64,000 bases of DNA from Streptomyces buecherae (GTDB lineage Bacteria > Actinomycetota > Actinomycetes > Streptomycetales > Streptomycetaceae), in the NCBI RefSeq assembly GCF_014295035.1, contig NZ_CP060404.1, forward strand, positions 7,976,501-8,040,500, given 5' to 3'. The first letter of the stretch is position 1; every line of letters begins with the position of its first letter. The position numbers were made by a program, and so were the translations under genes. The notes below the pieces were generated by a model that was given only the letters and a program-made list of their open reading frames with translations, ran no database searches and had not been told where the DNA came from. Below, one piece after another: positions 9,062-17,558 of the stretch.

Positions 9062-9074
9062 CCGGACGGTCCGG
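9062..9074. promoter_or_regulatory. Palindrome upstream of hydrolase/PRTase operon
   Basis: CCGGACGGTCCGG is a perfect palindrome with a one-base centre, 46 bases before the hydrolase start. The position suits an operator or activator site. It is loosely like the palindromes of DevR/OsdR-type dormancy regulators, but I cannot assign it. Confidence 0.35.
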
Positions 9075-9691
9075 CGTGTGCTGCTGTCGCGTCTGGCTCC
9101 GTGGCTACCGACCCCCGCCCGTACCGGCTGGCCGGTGCGGTCTCGGATGCCTCATGTCGGTTCTTCGCTGTCGGGTACGGGATGTCGCCGGCCGACCCGC
9201 GACGGGTCGGCGTCCGACGCCGGGCCCGCGACCCGGCCGGCCACGCCCCCGACCGGCGCCAGGGCCGGCGCGCCCGCTGGCGCCGGGGCGTGCCCGCTGG
9301 CCGGGTACCCCCGCTCGCCGGGTGCACCACCCCTCGGCCCGGCGAATCCGCCGGGCCCGCGCGGGCAGCCAGCCCAGTGGTGCGGCGCGGGCGGCGTGGG
9401 CCGGTCGCGCGAGGGAGTGCCGATGGTGCGCGCCGGGGCGCACCCGGTGCGAGCGTGGCCCGGTGGGGTGGTCCGTTGGCCCGCCCCTGGCCCGGTCGGA
9501 GCGGTCGCGGGTGGGCCAATGGCCCAGTCATGACGGGGTGTGTTGAGCCAACGGGGACGTCAATGCTGTGATGGTCCTGTCGATGGCGCTGCGGAACCCT
9601 CCGCGGCGTCATTTTTCGTGTCGACGCGCGCGGATCGTGGGGATGCGCGCCGTCCGCTGTTCGTACTGGACGACAGAAGGGGTGGGAAACC
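9075..9691. other. Long GC-rich divergent intergenic region, no gene seen
   Basis: Some 600 bases between two divergent units. I found no protein-like frame. It holds a second palindrome, described separately at 9512-9526. The length is unusual for this compact window. Confidence 0.35.
9512..9526. promoter_or_regulatory. Palindrome TGGGCC-AAT-GGCCCA
   Basis: A perfect six-base inverted repeat with a three-base centre, 166 bases before the FUSC gene start. It could be an operator for that gene or for the divergent hydrolase operon. Its core resembles the GGGxC...GxCCC symmetry of dormancy-type response regulator boxes; that link is inference only. Confidence 0.3.
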
Positions 9692-11206
9692 GTGCTCAAG
9701 AGGATGTTCGTGGCTCCGGACCCGGGGCGGCTGCGCCTGCGCAGCGCGGCCCGGTCCGTCCTCGGCATCGGTTTGGCGGTCGCCGTGTGCGGCCTCGCCG
9801 GCCACTCGCTCGTGGCCGCCATCACCGGCGGGCTCGCCGCCCTGCTCGCACTCTTCACGGTCCTCGACACCACGGTGCGCGGGCAGGCCATCACCACCGC
9901 GCTGCTGCCCGCGGCCGGCTTCCCCGTGCTGGCCCTCGCCGCCGGGCTGCACGACTATCCGCTGGCCCGCGACGCCGCCTTCCTGGCCGTCGTCGGGGCG
10001 GGCGTGTACGCGCGCCGCTGGGGCCCGCGCGGCCACTCCCTCGGCGTGTTCGCGTTCATGACCTTCTTCGCGACGCAGTTCCTGCACACGGTGCCGGGAC
10101 AACTGCCGGAGCTGTACGCGGCGGTCACACTGTCCCTGCTCTCCGCCTCCCTCGTCCGCTTCGGCCTGTGGTGCTACGAGCGGCGCCTGCCGCCCGCCGC
10201 CCCCGCCCCCGCGCCGCCCGAGGGCCGGGGCCTGGCCCGGGTCACCACCCGGCAGGCGATCCAGGCGACCGCCGGCGGGGCGTTCGCGCTCATCGTGGGC
10301 CAGGTCCTCTCGCACGAACGCTGGTACTGGGCCGTCGGCGCCACCTGGTGGGTGTTCGTGAACACCGCCTCGCGGGGCGAGACCCTGGTCCGCGGCTTCC
10401 GCCGGGCGCTCGGCACCGTCATCGGCGTCGCCCTCGGCCTGGTGATCGCCGTCCCGCTGGACGGAGCCCCCGTCCCCACCGCGATCCTGGTCGCCGTCTG
10501 CGTGTTCGGCATCTTCTACACGGCCGCCGTCTCCTACACCTGGATGATGCTCGCGGTGACGCTCATGGCGGGGCTCCTCTACGGGTCGCTGGGCGTGCTG
10601 GACCCGGGGCTGCTCGGGCTGCGGGTGACCGAGACCGCCGTGGGCGCGCTCGGCGCCGCGCTGGCCGTGCTGTTCGTGCTGCCCGTCACCACGCACGCCA
10701 CCACCGACGCCTGGGTCCAGCGGGCCCTGCGCTGCGTACACGCCTGCACCGCCGAGGCGGCGGCGCGGCTGGCCGGCTCCGCCACCGCCGACCCCGCGCC
10801 GCGCGTCGCCGAGCTGGAGGTGCTGCTCGGCAGGGTGCGGCTGTCGCTCGCCCCGCTGGTGCACCCGCTGAGCCCGCTGCGCGCCCGCAAGGCGCGCGCC
10901 CGACAGGTGCTCGCTCTGCTCGACGACTGCGCCCGCGAGGTGCGCGGGCTCGCCTCCATCGCCGCCGACCCGGAGGCGTCCCACGACGCCCGGCTCACCG
11001 CCGCCTGCCAGCGCGTCGAGGCCGCCGTCGAGTCGCTGACCACCCCGGACCGGGTCCGCGAGGTCGCGTCGGCGGCCCCGGCCACCGCGGCGCAACCGGC
11101 CGCGACGGAGCCCGCGCTGGCCCACCTGCACGGCCTGGAGCGGGCACTGACCGAGCTGGCCGCCCCGTTGCGCAGCTCCCCGCGCGCGCCCCTGGCCGAC
11201 GCCTGA
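9692..11206 (+). CDS. FUSC-family membrane protein
   Basis: A 504-residue integral membrane protein with a GTG start at 9692. The N-terminal half has about four to six hydrophobic helices, followed by a second set after residue 190 that contains the W-A-V-G-A-T-W-W-V-F-V and RALGTVIGV segments of the fusaric-acid-resistance (FUSC) family. The C-terminal 150 residues are a helical cytosolic tail. FUSC proteins act in efflux of aromatic acids or lipid precursors; the substrate here is unknown. It is a single-gene unit that ends at the strong terminator at 11248. Confidence 0.82.
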   Translation: MLKRMFVAPDPGRLRLRSAARSVLGIGLAVAVCGLAGHSLVAAITGGLAALLALFTVLDTTVRGQAITTALLPAAGFPVLALAAGLHDYPLARDAAFLAVVGAGVYARRWGPRGHSLGVFAFMTFFATQFLHTVPGQLPELYAAVTLSLLSASLVRFGLWCYERRLPPAAPAPAPPEGRGLARVTTRQAIQATAGGAFALIVGQVLSHERWYWAVGATWWVFVNTASRGETLVRGFRRALGTVIGVALGLVIAVPLDGAPVPTAILVAVCVFGIFYTAAVSYTWMMLAVTLMAGLLYGSLGVLDPGLLGLRVTETAVGALGAALAVLFVLPVTTHATTDAWVQRALRCVHACTAEAAARLAGSATADPAPRVAELEVLLGRVRLSLAPLVHPLSPLRARKARARQVLALLDDCAREVRGLASIAADPEASHDARLTAACQRVEAAVESLTTPDRVREVASAAPATAAQPAATEPALAHLHGLERALTELAAPLRSSPRAPLADA

Positions 11207-11247
11207 CCGGCTGCTCCGGCGCGCGCCGGCCGCCCCTCGCGGGCCGC

Positions 11248-11281
11248 GGGCCCGTACTCGGCAGGTACCGAGTACGGGCCC
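11248..11281. terminator. Bidirectional terminator between convergent genes
   Basis: A perfect 14-base inverted repeat (GGGCCCGTACTCGG and its complement) with a six-base loop, set between the FUSC stop at 11206 and the convergent YCII stop at 11308. It can serve both transcripts. Confidence 0.85.
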
Positions 11282-11307
11282 GTGCGCGTACGTGCCGCCC
11301 GGCGCCG

Positions 11308-11697
11308 TCAGCGCGGCAGGTCCGTGGGCAGTTCGTGCACCTCCACGGGGAAGTTGTGCGAGTCGCCGGGGCCGGGCGCGGCGGACGCCCGGGCGGCGAT
11401 CTCGATCGCCCGGTCGAGGCCGGCCACGTCCACCACCCAGTAGCCGGCCAGCAGCTTCTCCCGCCCGTCGTGCGTGCCGTCGCTCACCCGTGGGGGCCCG
11501 TCGTCCCTGGCCCACACGCTGGTCACCAGCGCCGGACCGCCGAGGCCGCGCGCCTCCACCAACTCGCCGGAGGCGGCCAGCTCCTCGTTGAGCCGCCCCA
11601 TGTGCTCGACCATCGCCTGGAACTCCTCGGGCGAGTACGCGGCGATCTCCTCGTCCCACCGCGTGGCACTGCCGAACAACTGCACCATGTACAGCAT
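11308..11697 (-). CDS. YCII/DGPF-domain protein
   Basis: A 129-residue protein starting at ATG 11697, which follows GAGGAGG at ideal distance. The N-terminal MLYMVQLFGS strand, the central GPALVTSVWARDDGPPRVSDG and the later E-K-L-L-A-G-Y-W-V-V-D-V strand fit the YCII (DGPF) ferredoxin-like fold. Many streptomycete copies sit next to ECF sigma factors, but none is present here. The role is unknown. Confidence 0.8.
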   Translation of the reverse strand: MLYMVQLFGSATRWDEEIAAYSPEEFQAMVEHMGRLNEELAASGELVEARGLGGPALVTSVWARDDGPPRVSDGTHDGREKLLAGYWVVDVAGLDRAIEIAARASAAPGPGDSHNFPVEVHELPTDLPR

Positions 11698-11885
11698 CGT
11701 TGACGCCTCCTCGGGTCTCAGCAGACCTCCCCCCGAGGCTTTTCCGCCCATCCGCCGCTCCCCTCCGTGCTACCCGATGTCCGTCGTGGTCGCATGCATC
11801 TAGAGCCGTGCGGGTGAACCGGGCATCCTGGTCCGGACCTACGGCTACGGCCCGCCCTCACCCGGCGGATCGAGAAAGGTGCGAC

Positions 11886-13001
11886 ATGGCGAGCGCCACG
11901 AGCGATGAGAGCAAGACCGGCGACGGGGCGACCCACGGTGACCAGCGGGCGTACATCGGCTCGTTCACCTCGGCGGGAGGCTGGGGCGTCAGCGTCGCCA
12001 CGGTCGAACCGGACAGCGGGGCCCTGACCGTCAAGTACTCGACCGACATCGTGGAGAACCCCTCCTACCTGGCCTTCTCACGAGAGCAGGGGGTGTTGTA
12101 CGCGGTGAGCGAGACGCCCGACGGCTATGGCGCGGCCTTCTCCCTGGGCGACCCCGACCGGCCGGCCCCCCTCGGCCTGCCGGCGGCCGTCGGCGGCGAC
12201 GATCCCACGCACCTGTCGCTGACCGAGGGCCACGTGCTGACCGCCCACTACTCGTCGGGCACCATCAGCGTCCTGCCCTACCTCCTGGACCCGGAGGGGC
12301 ACGGCACCTGGTGTGGCCTGGCCCGGCCCACCGACGTACGACAGCACGAGGGGTCGGGCCCCGACCCGGAGCGGCAGCGCGGACCGCACGCGCACGCCGT
12401 GCTGCCCGACCCGTCCGGGCGCTGGGTGCTCGCCGTGGACCTGGGCACGGACACGGTCCACTGCTACGAGATGGACGCCGAGCGGGGCACCCTGCGCCCG
12501 CACCACGCCGCCCACCTCACCCCGGGCGCCGGCCCGCGCAGCCTGGCCTTCCATCCGGGCGGGGAGTGGGCCTACGTCACCAACGAACTGGACTCCACGG
12601 TCACCGTCTGCCGCTGGGACGCCGCCACGGGCGAGCTGACCCCCGGCGCGACGGTCAGCGTGCTGCCCCCACGGGAGGGCGACGACCTGCCGCGCAACTA
12701 CCCGTCCGAGCTGGTCGTCGCGCCCGACGGGCGGTTCGTGTGGGTCGCCAACCGTGGCCACGACAGCATCGCCGTCCTCGCGCTCAACACCACGGGCGAC
12801 CAGCTTGAGCTGCGCACCACGGTGGACTGCGGCGGCCACTGGCCCCGGCACCTCGCGCTGTCCGCGACGGGGGAGCGGCTGTACGTGGCCAACGAACGCT
12901 CCGGCGGCGTCGCCTGGTTCACCCTCGACGCCGAGACGGGAGTCCCGACCTGGTCGGGCTCGGTCGACGCCCCCGCGGCGTCCTGCGTGGTCCTCGCCTG
13001 A
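11886..13001 (+). CDS. Lactonase family beta-propeller (6-phosphogluconolactonase-like)
   Basis: A 371-residue seven-bladed propeller of the YbhE/Pgl lactonase family. Repeated PSYLAFSREQGVLYAV-like, GPHAHAVLPDPSG, GPRSLAFHPGGEWAYV and WPRHLALSATGERLYV blades are evident; the H-A-H in the third is a conserved metal/active-site region. It could hydrolyse 6-phosphogluconolactone in the pentose phosphate pathway, but many family members have other lactone substrates. The ATG at 11886 follows GAAAGG. There is no signal peptide. Confidence 0.85.
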   Translation: MASATSDESKTGDGATHGDQRAYIGSFTSAGGWGVSVATVEPDSGALTVKYSTDIVENPSYLAFSREQGVLYAVSETPDGYGAAFSLGDPDRPAPLGLPAAVGGDDPTHLSLTEGHVLTAHYSSGTISVLPYLLDPEGHGTWCGLARPTDVRQHEGSGPDPERQRGPHAHAVLPDPSGRWVLAVDLGTDTVHCYEMDAERGTLRPHHAAHLTPGAGPRSLAFHPGGEWAYVTNELDSTVTVCRWDAATGELTPGATVSVLPPREGDDLPRNYPSELVVAPDGRFVWVANRGHDSIAVLALNTTGDQLELRTTVDCGGHWPRHLALSATGERLYVANERSGGVAWFTLDAETGVPTWSGSVDAPAASCVVLA

Positions 13002-13095
13002 CACCGACCGCGCGCCGACCGCCGACGTGCACCACGCCCCCGACGTGGGGTGTGGCGCCCGTCCGCCGCCAGCACGCGTCCGGCGGGAGGACAGC

Positions 13096-13145
13096 GAAGG
13101 ACCCGGCTCGTACCGCCCCCACCGGGGCATCGAGCCGGGTCCTTC
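13096..13145 (+). terminator. Strong hairpin after lactonase gene
   Basis: A perfect 15-base inverted repeat (GAAGGACCCGGCTCG and its complement) around a 20-base loop, 95 bases past the lactonase stop. The rest of the gap from 13002 to 13359 shows no gene. Confidence 0.8.
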
Positions 13146-13359
13146 CACGCGCCCTGAGGCCCGGGCCGTGTTCGGGCGAGCCGCGCGCGGCCGGGCGTAC
13201 GAACAGCGCCCGGTGAGGCGCCGTCATCCGTGCTGCCACGCCCACGCTGCCACGCCCGCTACCGCTGGCGGCAGGGGCCGTGGGGCCCTCCGCGTCGGCC
13301 CGCCGTTCGGGCCCGGGCGCCGCCCGGGGGCGCCGGCCACGGCCTGGGCGGCCGGCGGG

Positions 13360-14349
13360 CTAACGGTTGGGCGCGCCGGGGAGCGTGAGGCCCAGCGCCG
13401 CGGCGTACGCGGACAGCACCAGGCGGCCCACGGCCGGGTAGGCGCCCAGCGGCTCGGCCGCCGCGCAACCCGCCTCGTTGGCCGCCGTCTCGATCAGCTC
13501 GGCGGACACCTCGGGGCCGATCAGGTACGGGGCCAGCGCGAGGCGCTGCGACCCGGCGCCGAGCAACTGCTCGGCGGTGCGGGCCACGGCGCCCTTCTCG
13601 TCGAGCGGCGCGGCCAGCACCGGCACGGCGAGGCGCGCCGAGAGCAGCATGCCGGTGATGCCCGCCGCCTGCACGGCCTCCGGTCCGCCGACGGTGGCCA
13701 GGATGATGCCGTCGGCCGCGGTGGCCACCGTGAAGAGGCGGGCGCGGTCGGCGCGGGCGAGCCCGGCCTCCGAGAGCCGCACGTGCAGCGCCTCGGCGAG
13801 CAGCGGGTGCGGGCCGAGCGGGTCGGTGAACAGGGCGGCGCAGCCGCTGCCCTCGACGGCCTGCCGCGCGCGGGCCAGCAACTCGCTGTCGGGGCCGGCG
13901 AGGAGCGGCACCACCACGGCCGCCGGTCCGTCCGCGTCGATCACGGCCTGCTGCCGCGCGGCGTACGCGGCCTCCTGGGCCGCGGCGTCGGGCGCGTCCC
14001 CCGCCGCGTCGCCCGGCTGGCCGGCGGCGTCGGCCCGCGCGGCGGCGAGCAGGGCCGCGCGGTCGCGCGCGGCCTGAGCCAGCGTGTCCTCCAGGGCCGG
14101 GGCCTGCTCGTCGGCGCCGCCGACGTAGCCGACCCGGGCGTCGAGGCCGGGCAGCTCGGAGCGCGCGATGCTCAGCACCTCGTCGACCACCGCGCGCGTC
14201 ACGGGATCGGGAGCCCCGGGCACGGCGAGCACCAGCGGCGGCGCGCCGACGGGAGCCGCGGCGGGCTCGGGCCGCCGGTGCCGTCCGGACTGGCGAGGTC
14301 GTGGCATTCGTACAGGCAGGCCGGACGCGGGCCCGGTGGGGGAACTCAT
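13360..14349 (-). CDS. CbiX/sirohydrochlorin chelatase-like protein
   Basis: A 329-residue protein whose core (PPLVLAVPGAPDPVTRAVVDE, later VVVPLLAGPDSELLARARQA and HPLLAEALHVRLSEAG) follows the duplicated CbiX/chelatase fold. The usual HG(S/T) metal-binding start is replaced by PGAP, so catalysis as a cobalt or ferro-chelatase is doubtful. A Pro/Arg-rich N-terminal 40 residues and an Ala-rich insert (about residues 100-135) are atypical. The start is uncertain: ATG 14349 is the first, and ATG 14307 would skip the leader. No cobalamin or sirohaem genes are adjacent. Confidence 0.65.
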   Translation of the reverse strand: MSSPTGPASGLPVRMPRPRQSGRHRRPEPAAAPVGAPPLVLAVPGAPDPVTRAVVDEVLSIARSELPGLDARVGYVGGADEQAPALEDTLAQAARDRAALLAAARADAAGQPGDAAGDAPDAAAQEAAYAARQQAVIDADGPAAVVVPLLAGPDSELLARARQAVEGSGCAALFTDPLGPHPLLAEALHVRLSEAGLARADRARLFTVATAADGIILATVGGPEAVQAAGITGMLLSARLAVPVLAAPLDEKGAVARTAEQLLGAGSQRLALAPYLIGPEVSAELIETAANEAGCAAAEPLGAYPAVGRLVLSAYAAALGLTLPGAPNR

Positions 14350-14530
14350 GGCGCCGCATGTTAGCCGTTTGACGAGCAGCGCTGTTCAGGTGGGTATAAC
14401 TAGGCCGAATCCGTCCCGTTTTATCCGGCGTTTTGGGCCGTGTGTGACGCGCTACCCGATATGCAGCGGTGACTACGGGCCGACCCCCGGGCGGCCGTGG
14501 CCCTCGCGCCCCGGCCGCCGCGCGGGGCGC

Positions 14531-15631
14531 CTAGAGCACCTGGAGCAGTTCCCCGTCCACCGGTAGCCGCAGGGCGTCCGCCGCGAGCGCCGATGCCACG
14601 CGCAGCGCCCCCGCCAGCGGATCGCCGGCCGCCTCGGTGACCGGCACCCCGGGCAGCCGGCGGGCCAGCTCCCGCCGTACCGGGTCCACCAGCGGCGGCC
14701 CCATCCGGAAGAGCCCGCCGGTCAGCGCCAGCGCCCCGGCGTCGTCGCCGTGTGCCGCCTGGCCCGTGGTGGGCGGGTGGGGGAAGGCCGCCTGCGCGGC
14801 GCGTGCGATGTGGTCCGCCGCCTCGTGCAGGATGGCGGCGGCCACCGGGTCGGTGGCCGCGCACCGGCCGACCTCGGGGGCGAAGGAGGCCAGTACGGCC
14901 GGCCGGTCGGAGCGCGGGTAGAGCAGTCCCGGCAGGTGTTCCGGCGGCCCGAACGTCGCCTCAAGTCGGGACAGCAGCGGCTGCGAGCCGCCCGTCCGCC
15001 CGTCGTGGGCGCGCATGGCCGCCTCAAGCCCGGCCCGGCCGATCCAGGCGCCGCCGCCGCAGTCGCCCAGCAGGTGGCCCCAGCCGTCCACGCGTCGCCA
15101 GCCACCGTGCGGATCGTCGCCGGGGCCGGTGCCAAGGCCGGTGCCGAGGGCGATCATGCCGGTGCCCGCCGCCACGACGGCGCCCGGGCGCTGGCCGAGC
15201 GCCCCCACGTACGCCGTGACGCCGTCGGCCGCCAGGGCCAGCCGTCGCGGGCCGAGGGCGTCGGCGAGCGCGGTGGGCAGGTGGGCCCGCAGGTCGTCGC
15301 CGAGGCTGGCCATGCCGGCCGCACCCACGCACACGGCGGCCACCCGCTCGGTGCCCGCCTGGCGCAGCAGGCGCTGGGCCGCCGGCAGCACCTGGCCGAG
15401 CAGCCCGGCCGCGTCGATGCCGCGCTCTCCGACGAGGGCGGGAGTGGGGGAGTGCCAGGTCAGCGGCTCGGCGGCGGGGGCGCCTCGCGGTCCGACGGGG
15501 CCTAGGGCGATGCGTACGCCCGAGCCGCCGGAGTCGATGCCCAGCGCGTAGTGGACGGCGGGGGCGCGCGGGTCGGGCTCGGGGGCGCGGCTGGCGGCGG
15601 GCGGGGCCGGCTGGGGGTCGGGGGCGCTCAT
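14531..15631 (-). CDS. BadF/BadG/BcrA/BcrD-type ATPase, N-acetylglucosamine-kinase-like
   Basis: A 366-residue ASKHA-fold kinase: phosphate-1 loop LGIDSGGSGVRIAL, phosphate-2 loop VAAGTGMIALG, GDCGGGAWIGR and a C-terminal adenosine loop LALTGGLFRMG. This layout matches streptomycete sugar kinases of the BadF family, close to N-acetylglucosamine kinases. The start is four bases after the stop of the scramblase-like gene, so the two are cotranscribed. The first 25 residues are a Pro-rich leader. Substrate unproven. Confidence 0.82.
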   Translation of the reverse strand: MSAPDPQPAPPAASRAPEPDPRAPAVHYALGIDSGGSGVRIALGPVGPRGAPAAEPLTWHSPTPALVGERGIDAAGLLGQVLPAAQRLLRQAGTERVAAVCVGAAGMASLGDDLRAHLPTALADALGPRRLALAADGVTAYVGALGQRPGAVVAAGTGMIALGTGLGTGPGDDPHGGWRRVDGWGHLLGDCGGGAWIGRAGLEAAMRAHDGRTGGSQPLLSRLEATFGPPEHLPGLLYPRSDRPAVLASFAPEVGRCAATDPVAAAILHEAADHIARAAQAAFPHPPTTGQAAHGDDAGALALTGGLFRMGPPLVDPVRRELARRLPGVPVTEAAGDPLAGALRVASALAADALRLPVDGELLQVL

Positions 15632-15635
15632 CGGC

Positions 15636-16454
15636 TCATCCGAACCCGCGGGCGTCCTGCTTCAGCGCCGTGTCCACGGTCAGCGCCGTCGCCACCACGA
15701 GGCTGAGCAGCGGCTCGGGGAGCTGCTGGTGGATCTGCAGCACGTAGTTGTCCGCGGTGGTGAACATGGTCTTGGCGAGGCCCTCCCAGGTCTTGGTGAT
15801 ACGGGCGATCTCGCGGTCGGTGTGGTCGACGATGGCGAAGTTCCAGGCGCGCCAGTTCTCCGCCTTGATGGCGCCGACCTGCTGCCCCTGCGCCATGATC
15901 GCGAAGTTGATCTTGCCGATGACGTTCTGCTGGTGGATCTCGCCGACCGGCTGGCCGTCCGGGCGGGTGACCAAAACCTTGGACTTCATGAACTTCGCCG
16001 GCCTGGTCATCACCAGGTGCGGCTGCCCGTGGGCGTCCCGGATCTCCAGCCGGTGGGTCATGAACTGGTCAAAGCTGGCGACGAAGCGCGCCACCTTCTT
16101 CAGCGCGCTCTGGCCCACCTGGACCACCGAGCCGATGGTCCGGCCGTGCTGGTCGAAGACGCTGTACTCGTTGGTCAGCTCGATGAGCTTGGCCTTCTGG
16201 TTCACCACCAGCACCGGCTCGGTGAACAGTGTCCCGCCGCCCTGCGGGGTCGAGGTGCCGAGCCCGGCCTGCTGCTGGACCTGGCGCTGGATCTTCTCCG
16301 GCGGCGGTCCGGCGGCCGGCTGCTGGGCGGCCTGGCCGGGCTGCCCCGGGTGCGTGTGCTGGGTCCACTGAGCGCCGTCCCACCAGCGCAGCAGGTGAGG
16401 GGTGCCCTGGGGGTCGGCGTACCAGCCAGCGGGCGTGGCGTTGTGCGTTGTCAT
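15636..16454 (-). CDS. Phospholipid scramblase-related protein with DUF2510 N-terminus
   Basis: A 272-residue protein. The first 40 residues (PAGWYADPQGTPHLLRWWDG) are the small DUF2510 tryptophan motif, followed by a Gln/Pro-rich linker and, from about residue 75, a scramblase/LURP-one beta-barrel ending in a hydrophobic helix (LLSLVVATALTVDTAL). Members of this family are membrane-linked; lipid scrambling is inferred from homology and unproven in actinobacteria. The next gene, a kinase, starts four bases after its stop. Confidence 0.85.
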   Translation of the reverse strand: MTTHNATPAGWYADPQGTPHLLRWWDGAQWTQHTHPGQPGQAAQQPAAGPPPEKIQRQVQQQAGLGTSTPQGGGTLFTEPVLVVNQKAKLIELTNEYSVFDQHGRTIGSVVQVGQSALKKVARFVASFDQFMTHRLEIRDAHGQPHLVMTRPAKFMKSKVLVTRPDGQPVGEIHQQNVIGKINFAIMAQGQQVGAIKAENWRAWNFAIVDHTDREIARITKTWEGLAKTMFTTADNYVLQIHQQLPEPLLSLVVATALTVDTALKQDARGFG

Positions 16455-16534
16455 GCCCCGACACTATCGCTCGTACTTCCGAACGCCGCCGGTCAGGCGG
16501 CAGGCGGTACGGCGCGCGGGCGGGCGGGCCGGGC

Positions 16535-17212
16535 TCAGGGCAGTCGCCACTCCACCGGCTGCGCCCCCTGCCGCTCCAGCAGGTCGTTGGCCCGGCTGAA
16601 CGGGCGCGAGCCGAAGAATCCGCGGTCGGCCGACATGGGCGAGGGGTGGGCTGACTCGACGGCGGGCAGGCTGCCGAGCAGCGGGCGCAGGTTGCGCGCG
16701 TCACGCCCCCACAGGATCGACACCAGCGGCTTGCCGCGCCCGACCAGCGCCCGGATGGCCTGCTCGGTGACCTCTTCCCAGCCCTTGCCCCGGTGCGCCG
16801 CCGGCTTGCGTGGGGCGGTGGTGAGCGCCCTGTTGAGCAGCAGCACGCCCTGCTCGGTCCAGGGGGTCAAGTCCCCGTTGGAGGGCCGGGGATGGCCGAG
16901 GTCGGTGTGCAACTCCTGGAAGATGTTCTGCAGGCTGCCGGGCAGCGGACGCACCTCGGGGGCGACCGCGAAGCTGAGCCCCACGGCATGTCCCGGGGTG
17001 GGGTACGGGTCCTGTCCGACGATCAGCACCCGGACGTCGTCGAAGGGTTGTTGGAAGGCGCGTAGTACGTGCTGCCCCGCCGGGAGGTACGTACGTCCTG
17101 CCGCGATCTCGGCGCGCAGGAAGGTCCCCATCGCCGTGATGCGTTCGGCTACGGGCTCAAGTGCCTTGGCCCAGCCGGGTTCCACGATTTCGTTCAACGG
17201 TCGTCCAGCCAC
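16535..17212 (-). CDS. ung: Uracil-DNA glycosylase, family 1
   Basis: A 225-residue base-excision repair enzyme that removes uracil from DNA. It has the water-activating motif GQDPYPTPGHAVGLSF and the Leu-intercalation/His motif HPSPMSADRGFFG. I set the start at GTG 17212 because the protein then has the family length and begins VAGRPLNEIVEPGW, as streptomycete homologues do. The frame is open a further 74 codons upstream to an ATG with a perfect ribosome site (see the next entry), so a longer fused product is possible. Confidence 0.92.
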   Translation of the reverse strand: MAGRPLNEIVEPGWAKALEPVAERITAMGTFLRAEIAAGRTYLPAGQHVLRAFQQPFDDVRVLIVGQDPYPTPGHAVGLSFAVAPEVRPLPGSLQNIFQELHTDLGHPRPSNGDLTPWTEQGVLLLNRALTTAPRKPAAHRGKGWEEVTEQAIRALVGRGKPLVSILWGRDARNLRPLLGSLPAVESAHPSPMSADRGFFGSRPFSRANDLLERQGAQPVEWRLP

Positions 17213-17434
17213 GGCCGTCACTCTACTGGCCCACGAGGGGCCCCCTCGCCCGACCGTGACCGCCCGTACGCACAGCACGTCCGGCAGGTGGCGGGCGCGC
17301 TGGCGCCAGGCGTCGCCGTCCGTGGCCCGTAAGACCCCGGCGGTCGAGACGGCGACCGTCACCCCGGCCGCCACCGCGCCCGCGGCCCGGAACAGGCCCT
17401 CGCGGGTGCCCACGGCCAGCAGCGCTTCCGTCAT
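17213..17434 (-). pseudogene. Possible beta-propeller gene remnant fused in frame to ung
   Basis: An in-frame stretch of 74 codons just upstream of ung. ATG 17434 sits eight bases after GGGAGG, a better ribosome site than ung itself has. The reading begins MTEALLAVGTREGLF, like the first blade of BNR/sialidase-type propellers, then jumps to AVSTAGVLRATDGDAWRQRA, like an inner BNR blade. By eye this is a propeller gene with its middle deleted, whose start now drives ung. It could instead be a real N-terminal extension. Confidence 0.45.
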
Positions 17435-17558
17435 GCCGATCACCTCCCGGGACGCCGTTGTCCCAGCCGTCGCTTACTGTCGCCAGTGTGCGGCCGGCCA
17501 CTGACAACGGCGTCCCCGGAGCGTGTTCGCGCAGGTCGGCGTGGTCGCGGGGTGGAGG

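Noticed and set aside
9560..11659. A 699-codon frame opposite the FUSC gene
   Set aside because: Gly/Arg/Gln-rich shadow of the real membrane protein gene with no domain pattern.
14369..14400. TTGACG and TATAAC reading rightward, like a consensus promoter
   Set aside because: The spacer is 20 bases and no plus-strand gene follows; both neighbours are on the minus strand.
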